A program made the position numbers and the translations under genes. Below, piece after piece: positions 8,195 to 13,839 of a DNA stretch of 37,910 nucleotides. The notes beneath the pieces are model-generated. The model was not told where the DNA came from. It searched no databases and saw only the letters and a program-made list of their open reading frames with translations. Every line of letters begins with the position of its first letter. Positions within the stretch are counted from its first letter, which is position 1. The stretch comes from an uncultured Bacteroidales bacterium (GTDB lineage: Bacteria; Bacteroidota; Bacteroidia; Bacteroidales; Bacteroidaceae), in assembly GCA_902760965.1 (NCBI GenBank), contig CACWIN010000013.1:1-37910 (forward strand), given 5' to 3'.

Positions 8195-8290
8195 GGGGCA
8201 CAAAGGGGACGGTTCTTTTTGTGCCCCTAAATATGGCTCTAGGAGGGGTTGTAGCGAGGGGCACAAAAAGAACCGTCCCCTTTGTGCCCC
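8195..8290. repeat. Inverted family B pair (B4, B5), REPIN-like
   Basis: B4 (8195-8227, core on +) and B5 (8258-8290, core on -) are separated by 30 bp; total 96 bp. The spacer ends GTTGTAGCGA, shared with the B8-B9 pair. Flanks GATGAG...CCCCAGA and TCTGGG...CTCATC extend the symmetry. The pair lies between the convergent RAYT and marC genes, 24 and 26 bases from their stop codons. Confidence 0.92.
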
Positions 8291-8316
8291 TCTGGGCCCC
8301 TTTGTGCTCATCGGTC

Positions 8317-8898
8317 TTATCCGAGGATTTGACCGATATTGGAGATGAAGAGTTTTACGGAGATTGCAAGGAGGATGATTCCAAAGAACTTGCGGAGTAT
8401 GTAAATGAATCCGGGCCCCAGGATCTTTTCTATTTTGTTGACCGATTTAAGGACAATGTAGATAAAGAGCACGTTGAGCGACAGCGCGATCATTATGTTT
8501 ATGGTGTGGTATTCGGCCTTAAGGGAGAGCAGGGTTGTGAACGAACCGGCTCCAACTATGAGAGGAAATACCAGCGGGACGATTGTGGACATGCCTTGAG
8601 GGCTGGAATCGTACTTGAATATTGACACATCAAAGATCATTTCAAAGCCGATGGCCAGGATCACGATTGAACCCGCTATTGCAAATGACTGAACATCAAC
8701 GCCAAAGAGTGAAAGGATTCCGTCGCCTAGAAAGTAGATTCCGGTGAGCAGTACCCACGAAATTATTGACACTTTCAGTGCCGGAACTCTTCCGGTTTTA
8801 TGCTGCAGGTCAATGATGATTGGGATTGAGCCTATGATATCAAGTATTGCAAACAGAACTACAAATGCTCCTGCTATTTCCTTAAAATTGATGTCCAT
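8317..8898 (-). CDS. MarC family integral membrane protein
   Basis: A 193-residue, very hydrophobic protein with about six membrane helices. The N-terminal FVVLFAILDIIGSIPIII and the central PLVFPLIVGAGSFTTLL segments are typical of the MarC/UPF0056 family (PF01914). The function of MarC proteins is not established; the former link to antibiotic resistance was not supported. ATG 8898 is preceded by a good -7 box at 8923-8930 on the same strand. It has no obvious functional link to the convergent RAYT gene. Confidence 0.85.
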   Translation of the reverse strand: MDINFKEIAGAFVVLFAILDIIGSIPIIIDLQHKTGRVPALKVSIISWVLLTGIYFLGDGILSLFGVDVQSFAIAGSIVILAIGFEMIFDVSIFKYDSSPQGMSTIVPLVFPLIVGAGSFTTLLSLKAEYHTINIMIALSLNVLFIYIVLKSVNKIEKILGPGFIYILRKFFGIILLAISVKLFISNIGQILG

Positions 8899-8922
8899 TT
8901 TTATATGTGTTTAAATTGGGCG

Positions 8923-8930
8923 CAAAGATA
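8923..8930 (-). promoter_or_regulatory. -7 box TATCTTTG of marC
   Basis: TATCTTTG on the minus strand, 24 bases before the marC start. Confidence 0.45.
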
Positions 8931-8980
8931 ATAAAAATACAATAAATATTCAGCAAATGAGGCGCGGTTTATCTTTGATT

Positions 8981-9013
8981 TTTGTGGAATTTTGTAGGAT
9001 TTGCTTACTTTTG
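8981..9013 (+). promoter_or_regulatory. Promoter of the manA-manC operon
   Basis: TTTG at 8981-8984, a 21-base spacer and TACTTTTG at 9006-9013 fit the Bacteroidota consensus; ATG 9042 is 28 bases downstream. A second TATCTTTG at 8970-8977 could be an alternative -7 box. Confidence 0.5.
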
Positions 9014-9041
9014 CAAAGAATTGACAAATAGACAGTGATTG

Positions 9042-10142
9042 ATGGATAAGTTATATCCGATGTTGTTTGAGCCTAATCTTCATACCATTGTTTGGGGTGG
9101 AGACAGGCTTGTCAAATGGAAAGAAACAGGGCCGATGGGGACGGTTCCGTTTGGCTCGTTTGTTAAAAACGAGCCAAACGGAACCGTCCCCAATGGCCCT
9201 ATCGGTGAAAGCTGGGAGGTCAGTGCTGTGGAGAGCTCGCCTAGTGTGGTGAGCAATGGGGCTTGGGCCGGCCGGACGTTGCCGGAGGTGGTGGCATCGG
9301 CCCCCGATGATATTCTTGGTAAGGCGGTGGCAAAGCGTTACGGAGGGCTTATGCCGTTGCTGGTCAAGTTTATAGACGCGCGCAAGGATTTGTCAATTCA
9401 GGTTCATCCAAACGACGAGATGGCTCAGCGCGAGCACGGAAAGTTTGGCAAGACCGAGATGTGGTATATTATTGATGCTGAGCCCGGTGCGTGCATTTAT
9501 TCGGGTTTTAGCAAGACTCTCACGCCCGATGAGTACAAGCGCATGGTGGCCGATGGGACCATTACCGATGCACTGGCCAGACATGAGGCGCATCCGGGCG
9601 ATGTGTTTTACATTCCGGCGGGACGCGTGCATGCAATATGCGGCGGTATTCTATTGGCGGAGATTCAGCAGTCATCGGACGTAACTTACAGAATATTTGA
9701 TTATAACAGGCCGGGATTGGATGGTCGGCCGCGCGAACTGCACACCGAATTGGCGGCAAAGGCGCTTAGTTATAAAGTTGAGAATAGGTATAGGACGGCT
9801 TATTCGGTCAAGGCAAATCATGCCAATAGGGTGGTGGAGACCGCATACTTTAGCGCTCGTGTGACTGAGATCGGGCAGCGTTTTCATCGGGACCTTAAAA
9901 AATATGATAGTTTTATCATAACTATGTGTCTTAAAGGTGATTGCAGGATTAAGATTCGACAAACCGGCGACGGGATTGTGTTGCGCGAGGGGTTCAGCTG
10001 TCTTATTCCGGCGGCGATTGCCGATTATGATATTGAACCTCTGAACGGGAGTTCGCGGGTTCTGGATGCGTTTATTGACAATCAGAAACGTGGTGTTATA
10101 AGGCGGTGGCTTTGGCAGACGTTCCGAAAAACAGAAAAATAA
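9042..10142 (+). CDS. manA: Type I mannose-6-phosphate isomerase carrying an in-frame element A3
   Basis: A 366-residue cupin-fold enzyme interconverting fructose-6-P and mannose-6-P in the cytoplasm, the first step to GDP-mannose. Zn ligands are visible: Gln120 and His122 in IQVHPND, Glu139 in KTEMWYI and His197 in GRVHAICGG. The start is ATG 9042; the TTG just before it is not needed. Residues 31-52 (PMGTVPFG...PNGTVPNG) are encoded by palindromic element A3 and interrupt the conserved N-terminal region between KWKETG and the GESWE motif (55-59). Without the insert the protein would be 344 residues, near family length. manC follows after 3 bases, so the two form an operon. Confidence 0.9.
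   Translation: MDKLYPMLFEPNLHTIVWGGDRLVKWKETGPMGTVPFGSFVKNEPNGTVPNGPIGESWEVSAVESSPSVVSNGAWAGRTLPEVVASAPDDILGKAVAKRYGGLMPLLVKFIDARKDLSIQVHPNDEMAQREHGKFGKTEMWYIIDAEPGACIYSGFSKTLTPDEYKRMVADGTITDALARHEAHPGDVFYIPAGRVHAICGGILLAEIQQSSDVTYRIFDYNRPGLDGRPRELHTELAAKALSYKVENRYRTAYSVKANHANRVVETAYFSARVTEIGQRFHRDLKKYDSFIITMCLKGDCRIKIRQTGDGIVLREGFSCLIPAAIADYDIEPLNGSSRVLDAFIDNQKRGVIRRWLWQTFRKTEK
9132..9196 (+). repeat. Family A element A3, in frame inside manA
   Basis: A 65-bp palindrome, CCGATGGGGACGGTTCCG ... CGGAACCGTCCCCAATGG, flanked by GG on the left and CC on the right (GGCC at both ends). The inner stem GGCTCGTT/AACGAGCC is perfectly paired. It is read as 22 codons (manA residues 31-52). Confidence 0.94.
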
Positions 10143-10145
10143 AAT

Positions 10146-11279
10146 ATGGCAAATCATGTTGTGATTATGGCGGGAGGTGTTGGAAGCAGGTTCTGGCCGC
10201 TCAGCACTCCGGAGTTTCCCAAGCAATTTATTGATATTCTGGGTTGTGGCAGGACGCTTATTCAGCTGACTGTTGACCGGTTTAAGGGCATTTGTCCCGA
10301 GACTAACTTTTGGGTTGTGACCAACCACAGCTACGTTGATATTGTTAAGGAGCAGATTCCGGGGATTCCTGCCGAGCATATCCTGGCTGAGCCGGCTGCG
10401 CGAAATACTGCACCGTGCATTGCATGGGCGTGCTGGAGCATAAGGCAGGAGGATGCCGATGCAAACGTGGTTGTTACTCCGGCCGATGCAGTGGTGATGA
10501 ATACGACCGAATTCCAGCGGGTAATTAGCGGCGCTCTGGCATTTACCCAGGGGCATGACAATATTGTGACCATTGGCATTAAACCTAATCGTCCGGAAAC
10601 GGGGTATGGGTATGTCAAAGCGATGCCGTTGGGGACGGTTCCGTTTGGCTCGTTTGTTAAAAACGAGCCAAACGGAACCGTCCCCAACGGTCCTATTAGG
10701 GGAGTTGAGGCGTTTAAGGAGAAACCGGACCTGGAGACGGCTAAAAAGTATTTGGCCGATGGCAACTATCTTTGGAATGCAGGTATATTTGTTTGGAACG
10801 TTAAGACCATTACCGATTCTATCAGGGCTTATAAACCTGAATTGGCAAAACAAATGGACAAAATGGTACCATTGGGGACGGTTCCGTTTGGCTCATTTGT
10901 TAAAAACGAGCCAAACGGAACCGTCCCCAATGGCATCGTTCAGGAGATATTTCCTCAGTGCGAGAAGATATCGATTGACTATGCTGTGATGGAGCCGGCG
11001 GCATCGGACGGTAAGGTGTTTACATATCCGGCCGATTTTGGTTGGAGCGACCTTGGAAACTGGCAATCGTTACACGAAAAACTGAGTAAGGATGCTCAGA
11101 ACAATGCTGCGGTAGGCAATGTTCATATGTACGAGTGCAAGGATTGCGTGGTTCATACCGAAGGGCTCAAGAAGGTGGTGCTTCAGGGTCTGGAGGGGTA
11201 TATTGTATCTGAAAAGAACGGACAGCTGCTGGTTTGCAGGCGGAGCGAGGAGCAGCGGATTAAGGAGTTTTCGGCCTAA
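10146..11279 (+). CDS. manC: Mannose-1-phosphate guanylyltransferase with two in-frame family A elements
   Basis: A 377-residue nucleotidyltransferase making GDP-mannose from GTP and mannose-1-P. The N-terminal signature MAGGVGSRFWPLSTPEFPKQF (residues 8-28), AEPAARNTAPCIA, a VVTPADAVV metal-binding block, NRPETGYGYV, FKEKPDLETA, LWNAGIFVW and DYAVMEPA are all intact. Two palindromic elements are translated through: residues 161-182 (A4, after GYGYVKAM) and 242-263 (A5, after QMDKMV). Without both the protein is 333 residues. The first interrupts the loop between the GYGY and EKP motifs, the second the segment before the conserved SIDYAVME block. It starts 3 bases after manA and ends before A6. 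Confidence 0.92.
   Translation: MANHVVIMAGGVGSRFWPLSTPEFPKQFIDILGCGRTLIQLTVDRFKGICPETNFWVVTNHSYVDIVKEQIPGIPAEHILAEPAARNTAPCIAWACWSIRQEDADANVVVTPADAVVMNTTEFQRVISGALAFTQGHDNIVTIGIKPNRPETGYGYVKAMPLGTVPFGSFVKNEPNGTVPNGPIRGVEAFKEKPDLETAKKYLADGNYLWNAGIFVWNVKTITDSIRAYKPELAKQMDKMVPLGTVPFGSFVKNEPNGTVPNGIVQEIFPQCEKISIDYAVMEPAASDGKVFTYPADFGWSDLGNWQSLHEKLSKDAQNNAAVGNVHMYECKDCVVHTEGLKKVVLQGLEGYIVSEKNGQLLVCRRSEEQRIKEFSA
10626..10690 (+). repeat. Family A element A4, in frame inside manC
   Basis: A perfect-arm palindrome with CCGTTGGGG...CCCCAACGG outer arms, where both strands changed together relative to the usual CCATTGGGG...CCCCAATGG. The inner stem is GGCTCGTT/AACGAGCC, also paired. It encodes manC residues 161-182. 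Confidence 0.94.
10869..10933 (+). repeat. Family A element A5, in frame inside manC
   Basis: Outer arms CCATTGGGG/CCCCAATGG are perfect. The inner stem has one A-C mismatch (TCATT versus AACGA), as if one arm had drifted or recombined. It encodes manC residues 242-263, 178 bp downstream of A4. Confidence 0.94.
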
Positions 11280-11295
11280 TCGGGCAAAAGTAGTA

Positions 11296-11360
11296 CCATT
11301 GGGGACGGTTCCGTTCGGCCTATTTGTTAAAAACGAGCCAAACGGAACCGTCCCCAATGG
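11296..11360 (+). repeat. Family A element A6
   Basis: A 65-bp copy 16 bases after the manC stop, with left-arm changes near the loop (GTTCGGCCTATT). It is directly preceded by TAGTA and followed, after 3 bases, by family B unit B6. The intergenic space between convergent manC and adk is almost entirely repeat DNA. Confidence 0.92.
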
Positions 11361-11363
11361 CCT

Positions 11364-11396
11364 GGGGCACAAAAAGAACCGTCCCCTTTGTGCCCC
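11364..11396 (-). repeat. Family B unit B6
   Basis: A 33-bp unit with the core on the minus strand, touching the TAA stop codon (11397-11399) of the minus-strand adk gene with no gap. Confidence 0.92.
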
Positions 11397-12377
11397 TTAG
11401 AGCATGTTTTCTTTGGAGAGGGGGCTCCAGGGACCGTCTTGAGCCATGAAGATGATGCTCAGGTCGATTACCTCGAATGTGTGCCACTGGCCCTTGGGGA
11501 TGTTTACGCCAAGCACGCCGGTGTCGCCTCCCATATGGATGCGCTCCTTTTCAACGCCTTTATCATTATAGAATACGGTGTCCATCTGACCGCGCAGAAG
11601 CATGATGGTTTCGGTGGAATAGTTGTGACGATGTATTGCCGTCTTTGTGCCGGGAAGCATCACGTTGAGCATACGCTGTGACTGGTCATCCTCGGAGTTG
11701 CGCAGGTCATAGTTCATGCGCAGGCGGGGTGATTCGTGAGCGAGCATCTGCACATTGTCAAGCAGGGCGTTGTCAATAACTACCTGACGCTCAAGCAGTT
11801 TGTCTATGCCGCGGAATACGCGGAGCATCTCCTTGCGGACTGCTTCAATATCGCCGCACTCGCCGTCAATCTCGTGATATTTGCCGGCATTCTTATAATA
11901 TGTGATAAGCGGTTCGGTCTGCTTGTGGTAGGTTGCTATGCGGTTTTTTATGGTTTCAACGTTGGCGTCATCGGCACGGCCTTCAATCTCGGCGCGGTGC
12001 TGGATGCGCTCTATGATGGTCTGATCCTTGATCATTATGGAAATGACTGCGTTCACTTTCTCGCCGCGAAGTGCCAGCATCTGATCCAGATCGGCGGCCT
12101 GACCTACTGTGCGGGGGAATCCGTCGAGCAGGAATCCGGCAACGTCCTTGTTGGAGTTGAAAGTGTTCTCTATCATGCCCTCCACTACGCTGTCGGGGAC
12201 CAGGTTTCCGGCATCGATCAGCTCTTTTGCCTGACGACCGAGTTCAGTGCCCGCGGCTATTTCGGCACGAAGCATTTCGCCTGTGCTGATGTGTTTAAGG
12301 TTGTACTTTTTTGATATTGCACCGGCCTGTGTGCCTTTTCCGGCACCGGGAGGGCCAAATAAGATGTAGTATTTCAT
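11397..12377 (-). CDS. adk: Adenylate kinase fused to a WbuC-type cupin
   Basis: A 326-residue two-domain protein. Residues 1 to about 190 are a short-type adenylate kinase (AMP + ATP to 2 ADP): P-loop GPPGAGKGT (8-16), STGEMLR, the GFPRT motif, RAEIEGRADD and a C-terminal EIDGECG strand; the long zinc LID is absent. Residues about 200-326 match WbuC-family cupin metalloproteins: ALLDNVQMLAHESPRLRMNYDLRNSEDD, MLPGTKTAIHRHNYSTETIMLLRGQ, GVNIPKGQWHTFE. WbuC is normally a separate gene of O-antigen clusters. The single uninterrupted frame shows a true fusion or a fused paralogue; it lies beside GDP-mannose genes. The stop codon touches element B6. Confidence 0.88.
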   Translation of the reverse strand: MKYYILFGPPGAGKGTQAGAISKKYNLKHISTGEMLRAEIAAGTELGRQAKELIDAGNLVPDSVVEGMIENTFNSNKDVAGFLLDGFPRTVGQAADLDQMLALRGEKVNAVISIMIKDQTIIERIQHRAEIEGRADDANVETIKNRIATYHKQTEPLITYYKNAGKYHEIDGECGDIEAVRKEMLRVFRGIDKLLERQVVIDNALLDNVQMLAHESPRLRMNYDLRNSEDDQSQRMLNVMLPGTKTAIHRHNYSTETIMLLRGQMDTVFYNDKGVEKERIHMGGDTGVLGVNIPKGQWHTFEVIDLSIIFMAQDGPWSPLSKENML

Positions 12378-12406
12378 TGATTTATACGGTTTTCAAAAAA
12401 CAGTTG

Positions 12407-12414
12407 CGAATATA
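12407..12414 (-). promoter_or_regulatory. -7-like box TATATTCG upstream of adk
   Basis: TATATTCG on the minus strand, 29 bases before the adk start, fits the TAnnTTCG variant seen at other genes here. No clear -33 motif. Confidence 0.3.
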
Positions 12415-12556
12415 ATATAAAGATGTGAATTATTTAATTTGATAGTTTTAATTTGGAAACTTGGACTGCGCAAAAATTAAGTATTTGTGTATTTTGGGGA
12501 ATCGGGCTGTTGAAAAGTAGATTGCCTTAAGGGGGAGTTTTTTGGAGCTTTTTTTT

Positions 12557-12564
12557 TATATTTG
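12557..12564 (+). promoter_or_regulatory. -7 box TATATTTG of guaA
   Basis: A TAnnTTTG box 39 bases before the guaA start; no convincing -33 TTTG at the usual distance. The rest of the 226-bp adk-guaA gap is AT-rich, and I see no riboswitch-like structure in it. Confidence 0.4.
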
Positions 12565-12603
12565 TTACCAATAAAAAATATTTACTGAAAAATAATTACA
12601 GAT

Positions 12604-13587
12604 ATGACTCAAGGTAACGTACGTCCGGCCGATATGGAGCGCATCACGACTCCGGCTCTGGCCAAGAAATTCATTGATGAACAGATTAAGGAGCTGCGTG
12701 CTCAGATTGGTGACAAGAAGGTTTTGCTGGCGCTGTCCGGCGGCGTGGATTCATCGGTCGTAGCGGCTTTGCTTATTAAGGCTGTGGGGCAACAGCTTGT
12801 TTCTGTGCATGTTAACCACGGTTTGCTGCGCAAGGGCGAGCCCGAGCAGGTGGTTAAGGTTTTCCGCGATGAGCTGAATGCCAACCTGATTTATGTGGAT
12901 GCTGTTGACCGATTCCTGGACAAGCTGGCAGGCGTGGCCGATCCGGAGCAGAAGCGCAAAATTATTGGCGCCGAGTTTATACGCGTGTTTGAGGAGGAGG
13001 CTAGGAAATTATCTGGCATTTCGTTCCTGGCTCAGGGCACAATTTATCCCGATATTGTGGAATCGGGCCCCGTAAAATCGCACCACAACGTGGGCGGTCT
13101 GCCTGAGGATCTTAAGTTTGAGCTTGTGGAGCCGATAAAGCTGCTGTTCAAGGATGAGGTGCGCGTGGTTGGCAAGGAGCTGGGTCTGCCCGACAACATG
13201 GTGTACAGGCAGCCGTTCCCGGGTCCGGGTCTGGGCGTGCGCTGCACCGGCGCTATTACTCGCGACCGCCTGGAGGCATTGCGTGAGTCCGATGCAATCC
13301 TGCGCGAGGAGTTTGCCAAGAACGGCCTGGAGGGCAAGGTTTGGCAGTACTTTACCATCGTGCCCGATTACAAATCAACAGGCGTTAAGTCCGGGCAGCG
13401 CTCCTGGGATTGGCCGGTGATTATCCGCGCCGTGAATACCCGCGATGCAATGACGGCAACTATTGAGGAGATTCCTTACAAGCTGCTGCACCATATTACT
13501 CAGAGGATTATCACTGAGGTGCCGGGTGTGAACAGGGTGCTTTATGATCTGACTCCGAAACCTACTGGAACCATAGAGTGGGAGTGA
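12604..13587 (+). CDS. guaA: GMP synthase, ATP-pyrophosphatase plus dimerisation part only
   Basis: A 327-residue protein matching the C-terminal two thirds of GMP synthase, which aminates XMP to GMP. The PP-loop LLALSGGVDSSVVAAL (about residues 41-56), VHVNHGLLRKGE, AQGTIYPDIVES, SHHNVGGLPE, PGPGLGVRC and the C-terminal dimerisation segment ending TPKPTGTIEWE are all present. The roughly 190-residue N-terminal glutamine amidotransferase domain of the usual bacterial enzyme (about 510-525 residues) is absent, and nothing in the upstream gap encodes it. The enzyme may use free ammonia or a separate glutaminase subunit as in archaea, or be a second copy beside a full-length guaA elsewhere. A strong terminator follows. 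Confidence 0.9.
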   Translation: MTQGNVRPADMERITTPALAKKFIDEQIKELRAQIGDKKVLLALSGGVDSSVVAALLIKAVGQQLVSVHVNHGLLRKGEPEQVVKVFRDELNANLIYVDAVDRFLDKLAGVADPEQKRKIIGAEFIRVFEEEARKLSGISFLAQGTIYPDIVESGPVKSHHNVGGLPEDLKFELVEPIKLLFKDEVRVVGKELGLPDNMVYRQPFPGPGLGVRCTGAITRDRLEALRESDAILREEFAKNGLEGKVWQYFTIVPDYKSTGVKSGQRSWDWPVIIRAVNTRDAMTATIEEIPYKLLHHITQRIITEVPGVNRVLYDLTPKPTGTIEWE

Positions 13588-13591
13588 TTAT

Positions 13592-13620
13592 AAAAACTCG
13601 GGCCTTGGTCCGAGTTTTTT
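13592..13620 (+). terminator. Intrinsic terminator after guaA
   Basis: A 10-bp stem AAAAACTCGG / CCGAGTTTTT with loop GCCTTGGT, ending in a T6 run, 4 bases after the guaA stop. Confidence 0.85.
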
Positions 13621-13622
13621 AG

Positions 13623-13752
13623 AAATTTTGGGTTGTTGGCAGGCAAAACCGTCGCCACCCTCGGCGCGTTAGAGGGAGCGGCCCGCGCCCAAAGGGCGTG
13701 GGAGGGATAGCGCCTTTAGGCGCGTAGTTTTGCCGTCAATAACCCAAAATTT
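13623..13752. other. Multi-hairpin structured element of about 130 bp
   Basis: Long imperfect inverted ends (13623-13649 and 13727-13752; AAATTTTGGGTT...AACCCAAAATTT and GGCAAAAC...GTTTTGCC) enclose three hairpins: CCCTC/GAGGG (13658-13676), CCCGCGCCC AAA GGGCGTGGG (13682-13702) and GCGCC TTTA GGCGC (13710-13723). The whole would fold into a closed multi-branch junction. It lacks the GGGGACGGTTC core, so it is unrelated to families A and B. It could be a small mobile element or a structured RNA; I do not recognise it. A further hairpin CCCGAT CAAT ATCGGG follows at 13753-13768. Confidence 0.6.
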
Positions 13753-13789
13753 CCCGATCAATATCGGGCTTAATACTCAATTATAAGTA

Positions 13790-13820
13790 TTGATTGGTTT
13801 TGTAGTTAGCAGTAATTTTG
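13790..13820 (+). promoter_or_regulatory. Promoter of feoAB
   Basis: TTG at 13790-13792, a 20-base spacer and TAATTTTG at 13813-13820; ATG 13840 is 19 bases downstream. Confidence 0.5.
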
Positions 13821-13832
13821 CGGGCAAAATTA
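13813..13832. promoter_or_regulatory. Perfect palindrome over the feoAB start region, candidate operator
   Basis: TAATTTTGC GG GCAAAATTA: two 9-bp arms with a 2-bp spacer, overlapping the -7 box and predicted transcription start of feoAB. Its position suits a metal-dependent repressor (Fur- or DtxR-type), but the sequence is not a classic Fur box and the regulator is inferred only from the gene it precedes. Confidence 0.45.
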
Positions 13833-13839
13833 GCGAGGT

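Noticed and set aside
9672-10853. Long open frame on the minus strand opposite manA-manC
   Set aside because: It has no recognisable domains and is antisense to clearly conserved enzymes; it is kept open partly because the palindromes lack stops in several frames.
12378-12603. Purine riboswitch upstream of guaA
   Set aside because: The predicted leader is under 40 bases and no conserved riboswitch core was seen.
12604-13587. guaA as a decaying pseudogene
   Set aside because: All pyrophosphatase and dimerisation motifs are intact, with a promoter-like box and a strong terminator; only the glutaminase domain is missing.
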